A stretch of DNA of 64,000 bases, taken from Brachypodium distachyon. Taxonomy: Eukaryota; Streptophyta; Magnoliopsida; Poales; Poaceae. The notes under the pieces were generated by a model. It saw nothing but the letters and a program-made list of their open reading frames with translations, did not search any database and was not told where the DNA came from. The translations under genes and the position numbers were made by a program. Each line of letters starts with the position of its first letter. Position 1 is the first letter of the stretch. This document shows, piece by piece, positions 10,453 through 23,377 of the stretch. Location of the stretch: NCBI RefSeq assembly GCF_000005505.3, contig NC_016131.3, positions 29,813,001-29,877,000 of the forward strand, read 5' to 3'.

Positions 10453-11400
10453 GATCGAGGTGTACAGGGTACAAAGGCCGGACTTCAGAATCTACATCTA
10501 GCAAGTTTCCCCTCTGCAATCATCCGAGCATATTATTCTGGTAGAACAGCTGAACCTATGAAAACCTGGAAACACAAATGAAAGCATGTTATTCCTTTTC
10601 TTGTTAACAGATTCATATCTTTGACAATATGGAGGCCATGAAACTATTCACCAACATCTTCAAAACATCATAGTATAGGTGGCACTAAAATAAACATGAA
10701 AACATTTGCACAAGTTCTTGTTTTCAGAGCAGACCATCATTCTTTATATCGACTCAAAAATGGAAGGAACAATATAATATTACCTAAAACTGACACGACG
10801 CTAACGCATTTGGGTCATACTTTTAACTCTGGTTGACATGGCAGGTGAGCAACAGCACTCTTTATTAACAAAAGGGGAGATCAACTGAGGACAGTTGCGG
10901 CATTGATGCGGAATCCGCGGGGTGCAGCTACAAGAGGGACGAAATTCCTTCGGTTTGCTGTTGCTTGTCCTACAACCTAAGACTAAGAGCAACTCCAAGA
11001 GATGTCCGAAACGGCTCCCCCATACCAAATCCATCAACGAACTCATCGGAGCATTCCCTCCCACCAACGTACCTCTTCCTTCCCGGTTTCCCTCTTCTGC
11101 AGCTTGCCTCCCGTCGCCGCCCGTCACCAAGACCAGTTGCTTGATCCGGACGGGGGCCGCTGTCGGGGGAGGATGGGACTCGATCCGGACGCTCGGGGAG
11201 GTTGGCTGGCCGTGCTCTCCTCTCCGCGGGGGCGAGGCCAAGGCAAGGCGGCGCCGTGGGAGAGGTGGGCGTGGGCTCGCAGGCGGAGGCGACGGCTGAG
11301 GTTGGAGTGGGCGCTGGATCGGGAGTGGGAAGCGGAGGGGTTGGGCTTCGGTGGTGAGCACGGCGGCAGCTCTACGGCACGGCTGTGAGTCCGGATTGGA
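10453..11400 (-). other. 5' leader of the GT14 gene with an intron
   Basis: On the minus strand a GC-rich exon ends at 11073 with AGGAAGAG|GTACG. A TTTGTGTTTCCAG acceptor precedes the second leader exon (10565-10453), which runs into the ATG at 10452. The GC-rich stretch at 11073-11400 is therefore best read as the first non-coding exon with the promoter just beyond. Open frames seen there on both strands are probably not translated. Confidence 0.55.
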
Positions 11401-11479
11401 GCTTGCGTGGGTCAGGACTGGCTCGCTCAGGAGTCAGGACTGAGGACGAAAAGGAAGAGGAAAAGGCAAAAGAAAGGCG

Positions 11480-11996
11480 TAGTGGTGGAGAGGAAAGGTG
11501 ATGGCTCTGGATTCTGATCTAGATGGAGATGGAGAGCGGTTTCCTTTTCTTTTATGGAGGCTAGTTTACTTCTTAATTCACATGGAAACAAACTGACTGT
11601 TACTATCATCATGTCATTCTTCTACTTACAAAGAAAAATTGGAGTTTGTACTTATTACACAAACATACAAACAATATAGAATAAGTTTCATCTGAGATCA
11701 TCGAACTTGATTAGTCGTATAAAATTGTAGTCATGCGACATGAACGGTTTTCAAACAATTGTGAAAGGAAACTATTTACATCTATGAACGAAATTTGTAT
11801 CTTTACTATCTTTTGATTTACAGGACCAATTCAATGATTAGGCCAATCAAATCTAATATAGCCTTCCTGATTCCAAAAGTTAGGACCCCTTAAGTCCAAT
11901 ACAATTAGCACGTCCCTAAAGCAGTTAAAAACATTTTTTAAAAGTATGCCCCAATAAACGGAAGAAAGAAATCTAGATGGAGAAGAACATTTACTA
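11480..11996. other. Spacer with no gene seen
   Basis: AT-rich upstream flank of the GT14 gene. No coding or repeat signal was recognised apart from the MITE that follows. Confidence 0.4.
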
Positions 11997-12078
11997 CTCC
12001 CTCCGTTCCGAAATAACTAACGTGAATTCGTATATATTCTAATACAAATCAACGTCACTTATTTTGGTACGGAGAGAA
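11997..12078. mobile_element. Stowaway-like MITE
   Basis: An 82-bp element with inverted ends CTCCCTCCGTTCCGAAATAA and the matching TTATTTTGGTACGGAGAG, flanked on both sides by TA, the Tc1/mariner target duplication. Confidence 0.8.
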
Positions 12079-12877
12079 TATTAGATTAACAATAATATAC
12101 TAGTACTAATAAATTAAGCCGCAATGTGTGGGCACTTAGCTACTACGAGTATTCTGGTAAAAAAAATAGCTAATACGAGTATAATATATTGAACTCAATA
12201 GATATTTTCATAAGTAAAATGCACAAGCGGTCCTTATTCTTAGGTAAATGTGCCAAGTTAATATCAAATCTTTGAAAATACAGGAGTGGGAACATCGTTG
12301 CTCATGGGCTGGCAAAGTTTTAGTTGTGTTAATCATTGTAAGGGTAATGCTTGAGTCAGTGCAGCACCTTTTTTTGTCAGACTTCTTTATCTCGTGGATT
12401 TGTTAATGCATTATTCAATTTTTAAAAAACTTTGAAAATGCACATTTAGGTACTAAACTATGTTCAGTGGTCCTTTTAGATCCTATATGTGTTACGCCCC
12501 TATGATTGATTGACATGGCGGTTTGATTTTGTCACGTCGGTCTTGGCCTATTGCATCTGAAGTTGTTGGCCGCACCGATACTGAAGCCCCTGACCACCCC
12601 AGCATCGTCATTGGGCGGTTCCGCAAACTGGACCACCACACTTCAAACCATCGTGCCATGAGAACGGTGAGAGCATCTTCAATGCAGGTGCTAAAGGCTA
12701 GTGCTTAGGAAACCGGTTTATTCTTAAACACTGGTGCTTATTTAAGCACCTATCCTATAGAAATAGGCACCAGTGCTTGGATAAATCTCGGTTTATTTTT
12801 TAAAAGCATCTCTCTAAACATCTTGCATTGTACATGCTCTGATGACGCTAAGTATTTTTTTTTTGGAAATATAAATA
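12079..12877. other. Spacer with no gene seen
   Basis: AT-rich. Near 12690-12810 a motif with TGCTTA and GGTGCTT repeats looks like a decayed MITE, but no clear ends were found. Confidence 0.35.
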
Positions 12878-13113
12878 CTCCCTTCATTTCACAAAGAATG
12901 GCACGCACGCATTTCAAGATTTTACTTTGACCAACAATTAGACTAATGATTTGAGATTTTTGTGTTGCAAAAATTATATCATTGGATTAGTATTTCATAA
13001 ACCTTTCCAACGATATAAAATTTGTAACATATATCTACATACAATTAGTCTAATCATTGGTCAAAGTTCGACCTCGAAAAACGTGGGCGCCATTCTTTGT
13101 GAAAATGAGGAAG
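12878..13113. mobile_element. Stowaway-like MITE (236 bp)
   Basis: The ends CTCCCTTCATTTCACAAAGAATGGC and the inverted GCCATTCTTTGTGAAAATGAGGAAG face each other, with TA on both sides (12876-12877 and 13114-13115). Long internal complementarity (TTGACCAACAATTAGACTAATGA facing its complement near 13040) makes it a near-complete foldback. Confidence 0.85.
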
Positions 13114-13115
13114 TA

Positions 13116-14400
13116 TATTATATATAACCAGGGGTTACAAAGCAGCATACAACAGTGCAACTTTGCATGTTTTGAAATCAAGAACAGTGAGTCGCAAACC
13201 AAGACGGGGAAGACTACAACAGGAGTCTGATGGTGAGCCAGTTGAGAGAGTACTGACGCACAGCCACGGTTGAAATCTTCGAGGGCCTATTTAGTGTTAG
13301 CCAGCCGAAGAGCCAGCGACTCTCCTAGCAATCCAGAGGGTAGATGCATTAGAGGTGAGTAAAAGTTGAGCTGTAGATTTAGAGGATGCAACATTGAGCC
13401 CAACCTGAAACTTTCTTGCTCACACAATCTGGAGATCAGCAACAATGGCTCTCTCACCTGCCGTCGGTGAATCGGCTCAAGTGAGCAAGAACCACCGTCT
13501 TGAGCAAGATCATCAACCACTCTTGACTTTAAAATGTAAAAGAAACACTCTAAACTAAGGCACTTAACACCCCCAGTGAGAAGCTTCGGAACGAAATATA
13601 CAGGAACAACTCTGAAGCACAGATTCTGAAACACACCGAGACACAGAGCACCAGCCTTCAAGAACATTGCAGAGCCCAAACTACCTATTTCTTTGACGAA
13701 GGCCACCAGCAAGATGGAGCCATGGAGACGACAAGTGACGAGAACGAAAGATACAGCCTTGCCCAAGAGGGGCACATCAATTGTACCTTGGATTCTCGTC
13801 ATCGCCTTGCAAGAAATTGCTCCATACAACTCGCTGGACAGCAGGCACAAAGGAGCACCCTGGATCGGGGAGCCATCACGGGAACACATCCAGTGGAGGA
13901 AAGAGGCCATTCTAGTGCAGGCGCAGGAGGCCAACACCTTGGATTTCGAAGTAGTAGACGACACCAACCTCCACTCCGTTGAGACGGTCACCGGAACGCA
14001 GTCGACCTCGAGATCGAGATCCACCGCTGAGTTGAAGACGCGCTGGGATCTAGAAGTTTGGCGCCCATCATCTCCAACCATCTCCTCAACCGGCTCAAAA
14101 GCAGCTCCAATGATGAGGAAGCTCACACCGCCAGATCCATAGTGATTTAGCCATGGCCTACGGCAAAAAACATGAGAGAGAAGATTTGAAGGAAGCGGGG
14201 AAGTGCACTCGGTGGATTTATTGGGAAAGAAAAGAAGAAGAAAGGGAGCAATCCAGGCCAGGATGCATCGGGCCTTTTCCTCTTCATCCGCAAGAGGCAG
14301 GGAAGGGGAACACAGGTCGGCCGAGGCAGCCAAGATCGGGATTTCTCCAAGAAGATCCGTCGAAAGAACGACGGGAAACAACCTACTAGATATTACTAGA
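13116..14400 (-). other. Long open frame of unknown nature (13287-14381), possible retroposed sequence
   Basis: A 364-codon frame is open on the minus strand, but the protein shows no domain I recognise. It is rich in Cys, Leu and Ser, and overlapping frames on the plus strand are also long. The 5' side is pyrimidine-rich, and the 3' side ends in an AT-rich tail directly against the Stowaway element at 12878. This could be a non-autonomous retroelement or transcribed intergenic DNA. I do not claim a gene. Confidence 0.25.
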
Positions 14401-15537
14401 GACGCACATACTCCCCTTCCCCTCCCACTCGTTCATCTTGCGAGATCTTCATCCATGGTGATCTTTCAGAAACTTTTTCCTGGTACATTTTCCTGGTAAT
14501 TCTATCAAGCTACGCTTGTCCTGTTTTTTTCCTGATTCGTGGTGGTTGTATAACTTCGCCCTTTTGGTCCTAATATTATTCTTTCTTTTGCAAGAAATTT
14601 CTATTCGTGTGACGAAACATCTCATTCGACTGCCCTGATACTTTTTCGGCCTAAGGTTGATGGCCACAATGCTTAAGGTCGATCGTAAGCTCCACAAAGT
14701 TTCTTGTGGCCGAGCTTATTTCCACATTGCTGATGCCTGACTAGTGTTTTGTCAAGTTCATTCAGCCCAGCAGGACGACCTTGCTGGATGAATTTGTCCA
14801 TCTTCACCGGGCGCAAACAGAATCACTAAACATAGTTTTAGGATCCATACCTGCATTTTCCAAAATTTGGAACCAACTGGATACCTTTACAAAAGAATTA
14901 TGACATTTTACTGTATTTCCACCTCCATTTCTTTACAGCTAATAACCAAATATATTTTTGTGTTTCTCGAATTTGAGAGATCCTGCTTGCTGCAGCACTG
15001 CCGCCCCCAAAGAAGCAGTCCTTCGCCAAGATTTCTATATACATAATTTGCCGCAGATGAAGTGCTGTAATAATTTTCGGAATCAAAGCGAAAATGTCAA
15101 GAAGAAAGGGTGGGAGCACCCATCCTGACTGCTGTAGTGATTCAGCTACTTGTCCCATATTAAAGGGATACAGCATTGCATACAGCACAAAACTTCCATA
15201 ACTGAACTTAGTTAAAGGTGTTTTATCAGCATAACTAAATTACAGCTTCGTACTCTAACTAAGAAAATCTAAGATGAAGTTATTAACTTAACCACCTTTT
15301 TTCCAATTTCTTAAGCGCACTGATACGCTACGCACTAGTATATCTTTGCACTTTCTCAAATCCTTCAAAAGATGCAAAATCAAGGAGAAGACAAAAAGAG
15401 CAGCATCCTTTCAGACCGACAGAAACCTGCTTCACCAAAATTCAGACCTGTGCACCATTTCTTCAGCAGCAAAATTTAACTGCTGACGAGGCAAACTTTG
15501 GTCGCTAGTATATGCATATATGTATATACTTTCGATC
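14401..15537. other. 3' flank of the HMA2-type gene
   Basis: AT-rich sequence downstream of the HMA2 stop codon (minus strand). It probably includes its 3' untranslated region. No separate gene was recognised. Confidence 0.4.
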
Positions 15538-18500
15538 CTACTCTACAACGATCTCAGGCAGTTTCAGCATGCTGTGGCTGCAGCAGTTGCGTACCCTGGT
15601 CCTGCAACAGCGACTGCCCGTGCCAATTCCACCAACTTGCCAGCTTGAACAAATGTCTTTACCTTTCATTTCGCATCCCTTGATGCTAATAGTGCTGCAA
15701 CAGTTTATGCTGCTGCAATCTGTCGGAGCTGGAGCACAATCTTTTGCCTTCTGGTGATGTCTGCAGTCTCTCTCTTTGGGTTCTTCGCTCTGGTGACCGC
15801 ATTGGCTTTGCTTCTCATGGTGATCATGCGATGCATCCTCGATCGATATCGAGAGCTCTTGAATTGACCCAGCTGAACTGTCTTCATGTTTATGGTCATG
15901 GCAGGAGTGTGTATCTGCGGTGTGCAAAGGTTCCTGTTCATCACAGCAATGATGCTGATGATCATCCTGGTCATGGTCATGGCAAACATGCTCATTGGCA
16001 CAATGCAAGCTGATTGGTTCTTCGCAGTGCTTATGATCATGGCAAGCATGTTCATCGGTACTATGTGAACTCTTAGTTTCCTCACAATGGCCATGAGCAT
16101 GGCCATGACAAGCGAGCTCCTTGGTAGAATGCGAGCCACTGGGTTCTTCGCGGTGGCCATGTTCATGGTCATGGCAATCATGCTTGTTGCTGGAGTGCGG
16201 GTTGCTCGGCTCTTTGCAGATGTTCTGGGTATGCTCATGACCATGGGAAGCATGCATGCTTGTGAACATCTGGTTGCTAGGTTCCTTGCAGTGGTTATGG
16301 CCATGACTATGATCATGGCAACCATGCTTGTCTGCAGAATGCAAGTTCCTCGGCTCTTTGTGATGGTTATGCTCATGGTGATGATCATGGCAAGCATGCT
16401 TACCTGCAGATGAATCTACACCACTGCCTGTTGATCTGCACGGACCATCCGAGCAATGGTGGGAAGTGCCGTGCTTCTTTGAATGAGATCCATGATGAGA
16501 AGAAGCGCAACATTTCTTTGCCACCTTTCCACTGCCTTTCTCTCTCAGCAACAGCATGCTGTACATGATCACCAACAAACATGTGCCAACATCAGCAAGG
16601 ACTGCTGCCCAGATAAGCGGATGTCCGGCAAATGCAAGTCCAACAATTGCAAGCTTTGTAGCCACTGAGAAAACAATGTTCACGATGATAGTCCGGTGTG
16701 TCCTCCTTGCCAGCTTGATAGCCTTCGGAATCCTGCGGATGTCATTTGACATAAGAGTAATGTGGCTCGTCTCCATTGCAACGGCTGAACCGGAAACACC
16801 CATGGAGACTCCAACATCAGCCTTAGCCAATGCTGGGGCATCATTCATGCCGTCACCGATCATCAGTGTAGGGCCATCTTTTGCCTTCAGTTCATCAACA
16901 ATTCTCACTTTGTCTTCTGGCAGAAGTTCAGAGTGAACCTCAGCAAGGAGGTTTCCCAGCTACCAGAAAGAAGGCAGAAGCAGCAAATTAGGTGTTGTGC
17001 TTGTATCCACTAGAGAAAAGAAAGCAAACCAAAACAGAATCGACATAAATTCTACGGAAAATCTTTTACCTGGTTCTGTGCATATGTGGCAGCGGCAGTA
17101 CTATCGCCTGTAAGCATCACCGACTTGATGCCCAGTGATCTCAACTCCTTGATGGCTTCAGCTGCTCCAGTTCGGCAAGAATCAGAAAGAGTGAATACCC
17201 CAATCAATTCCTTGCTGCAGACCACGTATCCCACGGTAACTCCTTTCATATCCTTCATGTCTGGAACTAGAGCATAAAAAGGAAAATCTTACACAATCGT
17301 TTAGCAGATGAATACTTCAACATGAATCGTGCTTTGATGAAGCAAATAGAAGATGACATACGGTACAAGATCCTGTCAAAATGACTAATGTCAATTTCCC
17401 TGAACGAGAGCCATTTTTATTACAGTAACTTCATGCATTGGGAGTCTAAATAATTCAGATGGTGTGGATCAACGTGGTGTTTTCCCCAAGGAACCCCGTA
17501 TTGTGCTTTTAGGATATAAGAGATTCCAATTGAAACCTAGCAACAGAATGTCAATGACACTCTTAACATACTTTGGAAGTGTTGATTTCACATTCGACCA
17601 ACCTGTTTGACATGAAGCCCTTGACAAGATCCTTTTGTTCCCAACATATACTCCCTTTCCATCGATTTCACCATAAATTCCCTCACCAGGATAGATTTGG
17701 AATTCAGTAACATTTTCTGATTTTGGTTCCACGGAGTTTGATTGCGCATGATCAACAAGAGCAGAAGCCATTGGGTGGCTTGATCTGCTCTCAATGCTTG
17801 AGACCCTAAACAGCCATGAAATTGAATTCAGGCACCGAAGAAGATTGAATCACATACCGTCATTGTTGTGCAGTGTGACATCGACAAAGAAACAGCACTA
17901 ACCAGTAAAGAAGTTTTTGCTTCGGAACACGCTCGCCAGCTGTCCGAAACTCCTCGACAGAGAACTCCCCTCTAGTAATTGTACCAGTTTTGTCAAAAGC
18001 AGCAACTTTGATACTGGCCAAGGATTCAAGGACATCCCCTCCTTTGATGAGGAGCCCTGTCCTTGCGGCCCTCAGTAACGCGCAGAAGGTGGCCACAGGT
18101 GTTGACAGCACAAGAGCGCACGGACAAGCACTCACGAGGAGGACTAGGGCCAATTGGAACCAGTGTTTGAGGTTGTGTGCTCTGACTATCACAGGGATCA
18201 ATGCTACTGCTCCAGACATCAAAACAACAGCTGCAAGGTAAAAATAACAGTAAGAAAAACCACCTGATTCAATGTTTTCTATCTCTGTTTTTTTTTACTG
18301 CAGGCCCAATCTCGTCTATTTAGATTACCAGGTGTGTAGTACTTAGCGCACGTGTCAATCAGCCTCTGTGTATTGGATCTACTGTTTTGGGCTTCTTCAA
18401 CCAGCCTTGCCATTTTCGCAACTGCCGAGTTGTCAGCCATAGCAGTTGTCCTCACAGCAATGTAACCTGGCATATCACCAACACAGGATCAACGCAGGAT

Positions 18501-21500
18501 CAGTGACCACCAATGAATTTTAGGCATATCAGCAATGTCAATTCTGCTTACAATATAGTAGTATGTATTACCATCTATGTTGAGTGTGCCAGCCCAGACC
18601 TGGGAGTCTGCCTGCTTGGACACTGGGAAGGACTCCCCGGTGAGCGTGCTCTCGTCAACCTCACTCCGCCCATCGACAACAACACCGTCGATCGGAACGA
18701 CTTCCCCTGCCTTGACAGCTATTACTGTATTGACCTTCACATCCTGGGTAGCAACCACTTGTCCAGTCTCTGCCAGAACAGCATTTTGTGGTGCCATGCT
18801 CATTAGTGATGACATCCCAGCAGTGGCCTACATGTCAAAAAAGTATTTAATAAGATATTTCCGAGACAAAGTAGCGAAAAAAGCCTATGTACAAAGGTAA
18901 TAATTGGTATTACTTTTTTTAAAGACTTTACTTTATGTGTTGTATTCTGCTCATCCTCTTTCCAAAATTACTTTTCGCTTATCTGACTTAGTTTTCCTTA
19001 ATCATGCTTTACACCTAGGTATGAGTGGGTATATGCATGTTTGAGTCCCCACTAGATGCAAAGTCATTTGTCTCTTGGCTGAAAATTGTTAGGTGGGGTA
19101 TGCTAGAATGGTGATACAATCAGCAAAATAGACCTGACGCTGGTCCAACCAACTACGCCCAGAATGGCAGACCAAAATCTGTTCATATTTCCATCAGTAG
19201 GGCTAGTGCGCATCAAAATCTACATGCCGCGTTATGCTGCATTAAGATGATGAATACGTGCTCCTAAATGTGACACGTAAAAAAAGTTCCCTTTTCTGGT
19301 AAATTGGATCATGAAAGGACCTCAGCAATCCTGCAAATATTTTTTCTGCTTTCCTTTTTAAACATAAAGATACATGGATTATTCTGATTTTATTTTTTGA
19401 AAAGGAGGAAACCCCCCAGCCATCATGATTTGTTAGGCACAAGAAATTTGTGAAAAGAGAAGGAGAGACCTTGCGGCTCGCCCTGGTCTCGAGCCATTCG
19501 GCTGTGGTGAAGAGGAAGACAATGAACCCAGCCTCAGAATAGTCCTTGAGAGCTATTGCCCCAGCAACTGCAAACAAAGCAAATAAAACTTGTGAGCTCT
19601 TGGCCATCTCCTGCCAAAATTGCAGGCATTAGGGGACGGCAGGGCAGAAATGATTAAAGATATTTGATGATGACAAGATAGTAGTCCTCCTAGATGAGGA
19701 GATACTGCCTACAACGCCAAAGTGAATACTATATATATGCATACATATATATTTTGACGAAAAAGTAGCAACTATACATAGACTGCAAAAATTGTAGATA
19801 CAACTTCCCTCTATATTTTATCACTACAAATAGACCACTTGCCATTTCAATGTCTCCTACTATCATAATTGAGTCTCCATAAAAAAAAGGGATGCTAACA
19901 TGTTTCTATGTGTTGAATTGATCAGGCAATTTTGTTTTGGCATAGTAGTGAAAATAAAAACAAAATGCTTCGTCCAAGTTAGTATGCTAATTGCTTCACG
20001 GATCAAGCTATCTTGATACCACAGACCAAACTCCAAAAAGAATTGATTCGAACAAAGTGCTGCTTAATCCAAGTAGAATACGATACCCTATCTGAGTCGA
20101 CATCGTCACATGGAGGAAACGAAGCAGATTTCTGTCCACTTAGCATATATATTAGCATCACGGCAACCTATCTCTTTATTACAGTGGAAAGTTGGGGCCC
20201 CTCCAGGATAAAAAAGGCAGGGAGAAGTTTGAGCAAGCGAGGCATAAGCTTTGAGTAATAATTAAGCATCCCACATGCATATTGGTCCTAGGAAAACAAA
20301 TTGTCTTGACCCAGTTTTCTTGGGTCCTTTTGTCACATTGGAGAAACTGTTTAACAGCACATATTGACATATATCAGCATCAATAATTTCAGTCTGGTTG
20401 AATTTTCACCCTGGTGTCATGTCAGGGTCGCAAACAAACAACAGAAGAATATTTCGGCAACAGAAAATTCTTTCTTCTAGGACTCTGCTTGACATCGGTG
20501 ATATTTTTAATAACACTATTTTTTTAATGTAGTACTACGTAAGTAGTTAATTCATAGCATTTCTTATTTGTATAAGACTACAAAAAATTCACCAGAACAA
20601 GCCAAGTATGTACTAGTTATACTTGCCCAATGCTACTGAGAATCTAGCGCAATGTATTTTTCTCTGAAAAAAAAGGCAAGCCCAATCACATGGAAAACAT
20701 GTTGTGTGCGTGTGGACAACCAGCGAATCACATGGAACATCACCGTCAGTGGCAGCCAGCAAATCATCAATCCATCAGAAGGAACGGTACCTGCGATGAG
20801 CATGAGTATGTTGACGTCCAGGGTGAGCCTCCGGGCGGCGGCGACGCTCCTGAGGACGATAGGCGGCAGGCCGGCGGCGGCCCCGGCCAGCGCAAACCAC
20901 TTGAGCGGCGGCCAGAAGTGCTCGAACAGCGACACCACCAGCAGGGCGCCGCAGACGAGCACGTAGGGGCTAGGAAACTTGTTGGAGATCTTCTCCGCGC
21001 CGCCGCCGCCGCCATAGGCCCGCACCGACGCCTCCAGCCTCGCCTGGTTCAGCGCCTTGACTGAAAAAAAAATCATTAAAACATAAATCAGTTCATCCAC
21101 AAATTGGGGCGGTTTCTGCGGGAAGTGCGGATATAGATTTTTTTTTCAGAGAATAATAATAATAAGAGATTGTTAATTGGCCTGCGAGATTAGGAGGATT
21201 GCTGGAGGCTGATCTCATGGTGAACATTTGAGGAAAAACAAGAAGGGGGAAGATTTGATAGAACAATCACACTCCACTGACCGAGGACAGGACAGGAAAG
21301 GAAAGAGTGCAGTATAAAAATTCAGAAAGAGCAGAGACAGGAAACAAAAGAAACTGATCCTTCGCCGGAGTTCGAAATATTCTTTCCATTGCTTGGAGTA
21401 AACTAAGATTTCTTTATCTTTCAAGCTACTCTAGCACCGATCCAGAACTCCAGACAAAGAACATCAGAGACGGCGGCATCAAAAAAATCAGACTCCACTA

Positions 21501-22243
21501 CTAACCGAGTACAGGAAAGGAAAGAGTGTAGTATAAAAATTCAGAAAGAACAGAGACAGAAGACAAAAGAAATGATTTCTTCCCGGAGTTCGAAATATCC
21601 TTCCTTTCAAGCTAAACTACACGTAGAACCGATCCAGAATTCCAGACATGGATCAGCAAGGACGGCGAAGTCGGTTTCCACGGCAGCATCAGAAAATTAG
21701 GAGGGGCCGGCGACAGGGCAGGCTGGCAGCACGTTACCATCAAAAGACGGACACTGGTCTTGTTCTAGTCTACTGTAGTCAATCAGTCCAAATTTCAAAC
21801 ATGATTAGACCAAAAGGTTTCATCAAGAGAGGGTAACATCGAAAGCAATCAATCCACTTGAAACAACCCGGCCCTGATGCAATCATAATTGGATCAAAAT
21901 TTCCCCATCACCAAGAGAAAAGAAAGCAAGTCTCCATGGCACGAGAAGCGCGAGGAGGAAGAGGGAAATCTGGGCGGAAAGCGACAAGAGGCTGTAAGAG
22001 GAGGACGGGGGGGGGGGGGGGGGGGGAGTATTTACCGATCTGGGACTGGGAGATGGCGGCGGCGTCGTGGACGACGATGACGGTCCTGGAGGGCACGACC
22101 ACCGTCACCTTGTGCACGCCGGCGAGCGGCTCCAGCAGCTTCTCCACCAGCGGCACCTCCGACGGGCAGCAGATCCCCAGCACGTCGAAGTAGCTCTTCT
22201 CCAACTTGGCCGCCGCCGCCGGAACCGCCGCGTCGTCCCCCAT
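15538..22243 (-). CDS. HMA2: HMA2-type zinc/cadmium-transporting P1B-ATPase
   Basis: Plasma-membrane heavy-metal pump of the P1B-2 group. In rice and Arabidopsis, HMA2 moves Zn and Cd into the vasculature for root-to-shoot transfer. Nine exons join in frame: 22243-22036, 21060-20791, 19567-19470, 18827-18572, 18466-18329, 18230-17903, 17805-17603, 17266-17070 and 16959-15538, giving 1039 residues. Seen motifs: N-terminal metal-binding fold with GICCPSE near residue 23 (the plant Zn-type variant, not CxxC), TGES actuator loop at 255-258, CPC metal site at 359-361, DKTGT phosphorylation site with Asp403, HP at 443-444 in the nucleotide-binding domain, and GDGMND at 601-606. After the last membrane helices a 333-residue tail (707-1039) is packed with His and Cys (CHDHxHGHNH-type units, CC pairs) for metal binding or sensing. 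All catalytic motifs are intact. The HMA3 paralogue has a shorter tail, so HMA2 is preferred. Confidence 0.95.
15640..16425 (-). repeat. Coding repeats of the HMA2 His-rich tail
   Basis: The coding DNA repeats a unit of about 60-66 bases many times. Each encodes a variant of H-x-CHDHxHxH followed by KEPSNxHS or EEPxSxHS. On the plus strand the units show as recurring CATGATCATGGCAA-like text. Expansion or contraction of such units by slippage would change the metal-binding capacity of the tail. Confidence 0.8.
21230..21650. repeat. Two-copy tandem duplication inside HMA2 intron 1
   Basis: The block from ACTCCACTGACCGAGGACAGG (about 21270) through CACCGATCCAGAACTCCAGAC (about 21435-21455) recurs from ACTCCACTACTAACCGAG (about 21492) to ACCGATCCAGAATTCCAGAC (about 21646). 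Shared text includes AGTATAAAAATTCAGAAAGA and GGAGTTCGAAATAT. The period is roughly 190-220 bp, and the copies are diverged by small indels. Confidence 0.75.
22007..22026. repeat. 20-base G homopolymer next to the HMA2 exon 1 splice donor
   Basis: Twenty consecutive G on the plus strand are twenty C in the pre-mRNA, starting 9 nt after the exon 1 donor (exon end 22036). Such runs are unstable in replication and hard to sequence, so the true length is uncertain. Confidence 0.8.
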
Positions 22244-23112
22244 CCTTCTCTCTATCTAACTACCCTTCTTGGCAATCAGCCTCGAGCTCTCTTGGCGTGC
22301 GCTCTCCTCTCCCCTCCTGTTTGTTTATCCCCGTAGGAACCAAATTAACCTGCAGGCGAGCAATCTTGGCGTGCAGCCAACCGCGCCGGCGGTAGGTCGA
22401 GAGGGATTGGCAGCAGCAGTAGTATAATTTTCACTAGTTCCTTCCGCCGCCAGCCGCCAGCCGCCTAACGGACGCAGTGCAGTCACGGCCACGCAGAGCA
22501 CTGTGATGTTGGAAACTTGGAACGCGAAGAGAGTTCTTGGAGAAGACGAGGAAGAGTGAGCGGGGGCATTTAACGCAGGCAGCCCGCAGAGCAGAGCAGA
22601 GGACGCCGACAGGACAGAAGGCTGGTTTTGGATGGATGATGACGAAGGGGGCACTGGGATTCGATCGGGAGAAGTGCTTCTTGACTTTCTTCTCCACGAA
22701 TCAGAATGCTGGATTGCTGGGCTGCTTCGGCTCCGAGTTCTTCTGACACGCTGGATCCCACCTGAGAAAGAATTCTGGCGCAGAAAGACAGAGAGGGAGA
22801 TGCGTGTGATGAAGCTGGTGAGGAAAAGGAAGCGTGATCTCGGAAAGCAAAGAGGGAACAGGAGTATATGGGGCAGGGGAAAGGGAGGGGGCGAAGGAAG
22901 AGGATAAACGTGGGTTGTGGCCTTGTGCCGGTAAATGCATTTGATTAACTCCTTCGATATGAACGCAAACTTCCAATTGTTTAGCTCAACTGCCTCCTTT
23001 CGTTTCGAAGCACAGGGTGGAGTAAATGCACAGTTAATATTCGAAATAATGCGCAGTAATAAAAAATAAAGAGAAAATAAATGAGTGATGACCAGTTGAA
23101 GGAACTACTGAT
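22244..23112. other. Promoter and 5' leader region of the HMA2-type gene
   Basis: Upstream flank of the minus-strand HMA2 start codon. It becomes purine-rich on the plus strand at 22785-22905. No separate gene was recognised, and no core promoter element stood out clearly. Confidence 0.35.
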
Positions 23113-23303
23113 CCCTCTTATATTTTTTTTTATTATTTGTTTTATAATACATCTCATTCTTTCTTGGCTCCCTCACCCAGCCAATAACAGCTCACACTCA
23201 TTTACTCTTAATTCAATATGACTGATCATCAGACACTAAAAACGAGAATTGTCTCGGACCAAGTACACAACTCTACATGAGGTGTTTTGTGGAACGAAGT
23301 GAG
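23113..23303. mobile_element. Dispersed ~200-bp MITE, family copy A
   Basis: Shares ordered blocks with copies at 31781-31982 and 57038-57235: AATACATCTCATTCTTTCTT, the CCAATAAC-GCTCACA-TCATTTA block, TTAATTCAATATGA, ACTAAAAACGAGA, and CCAAGTACACAA-TCTA. The ends are inverted around a GTTCCA/TGGAAC core. Confidence 0.7.
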
Positions 23304-23377
23304 TGATAGCTAATGAAAAGACAAACAAAGGAGTAAATGGCATTTAGTGTGGTCCTTTCTTAGACGTGAAATAAAGG

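Noticed and set aside
13287..14381. 364-codon minus-strand frame as a gene
   Set aside because: No recognisable domain, equally long frames on the other strand and no splice context; kept only as an unexplained region.
15705..16413. Long frames on both strands across the HMA2 last exon (Met/Ile- or Met/Ala-rich)
   Set aside because: They are shadows of the His-rich repeat: CAT/ATG complementarity of His and Met codons opens other frames.
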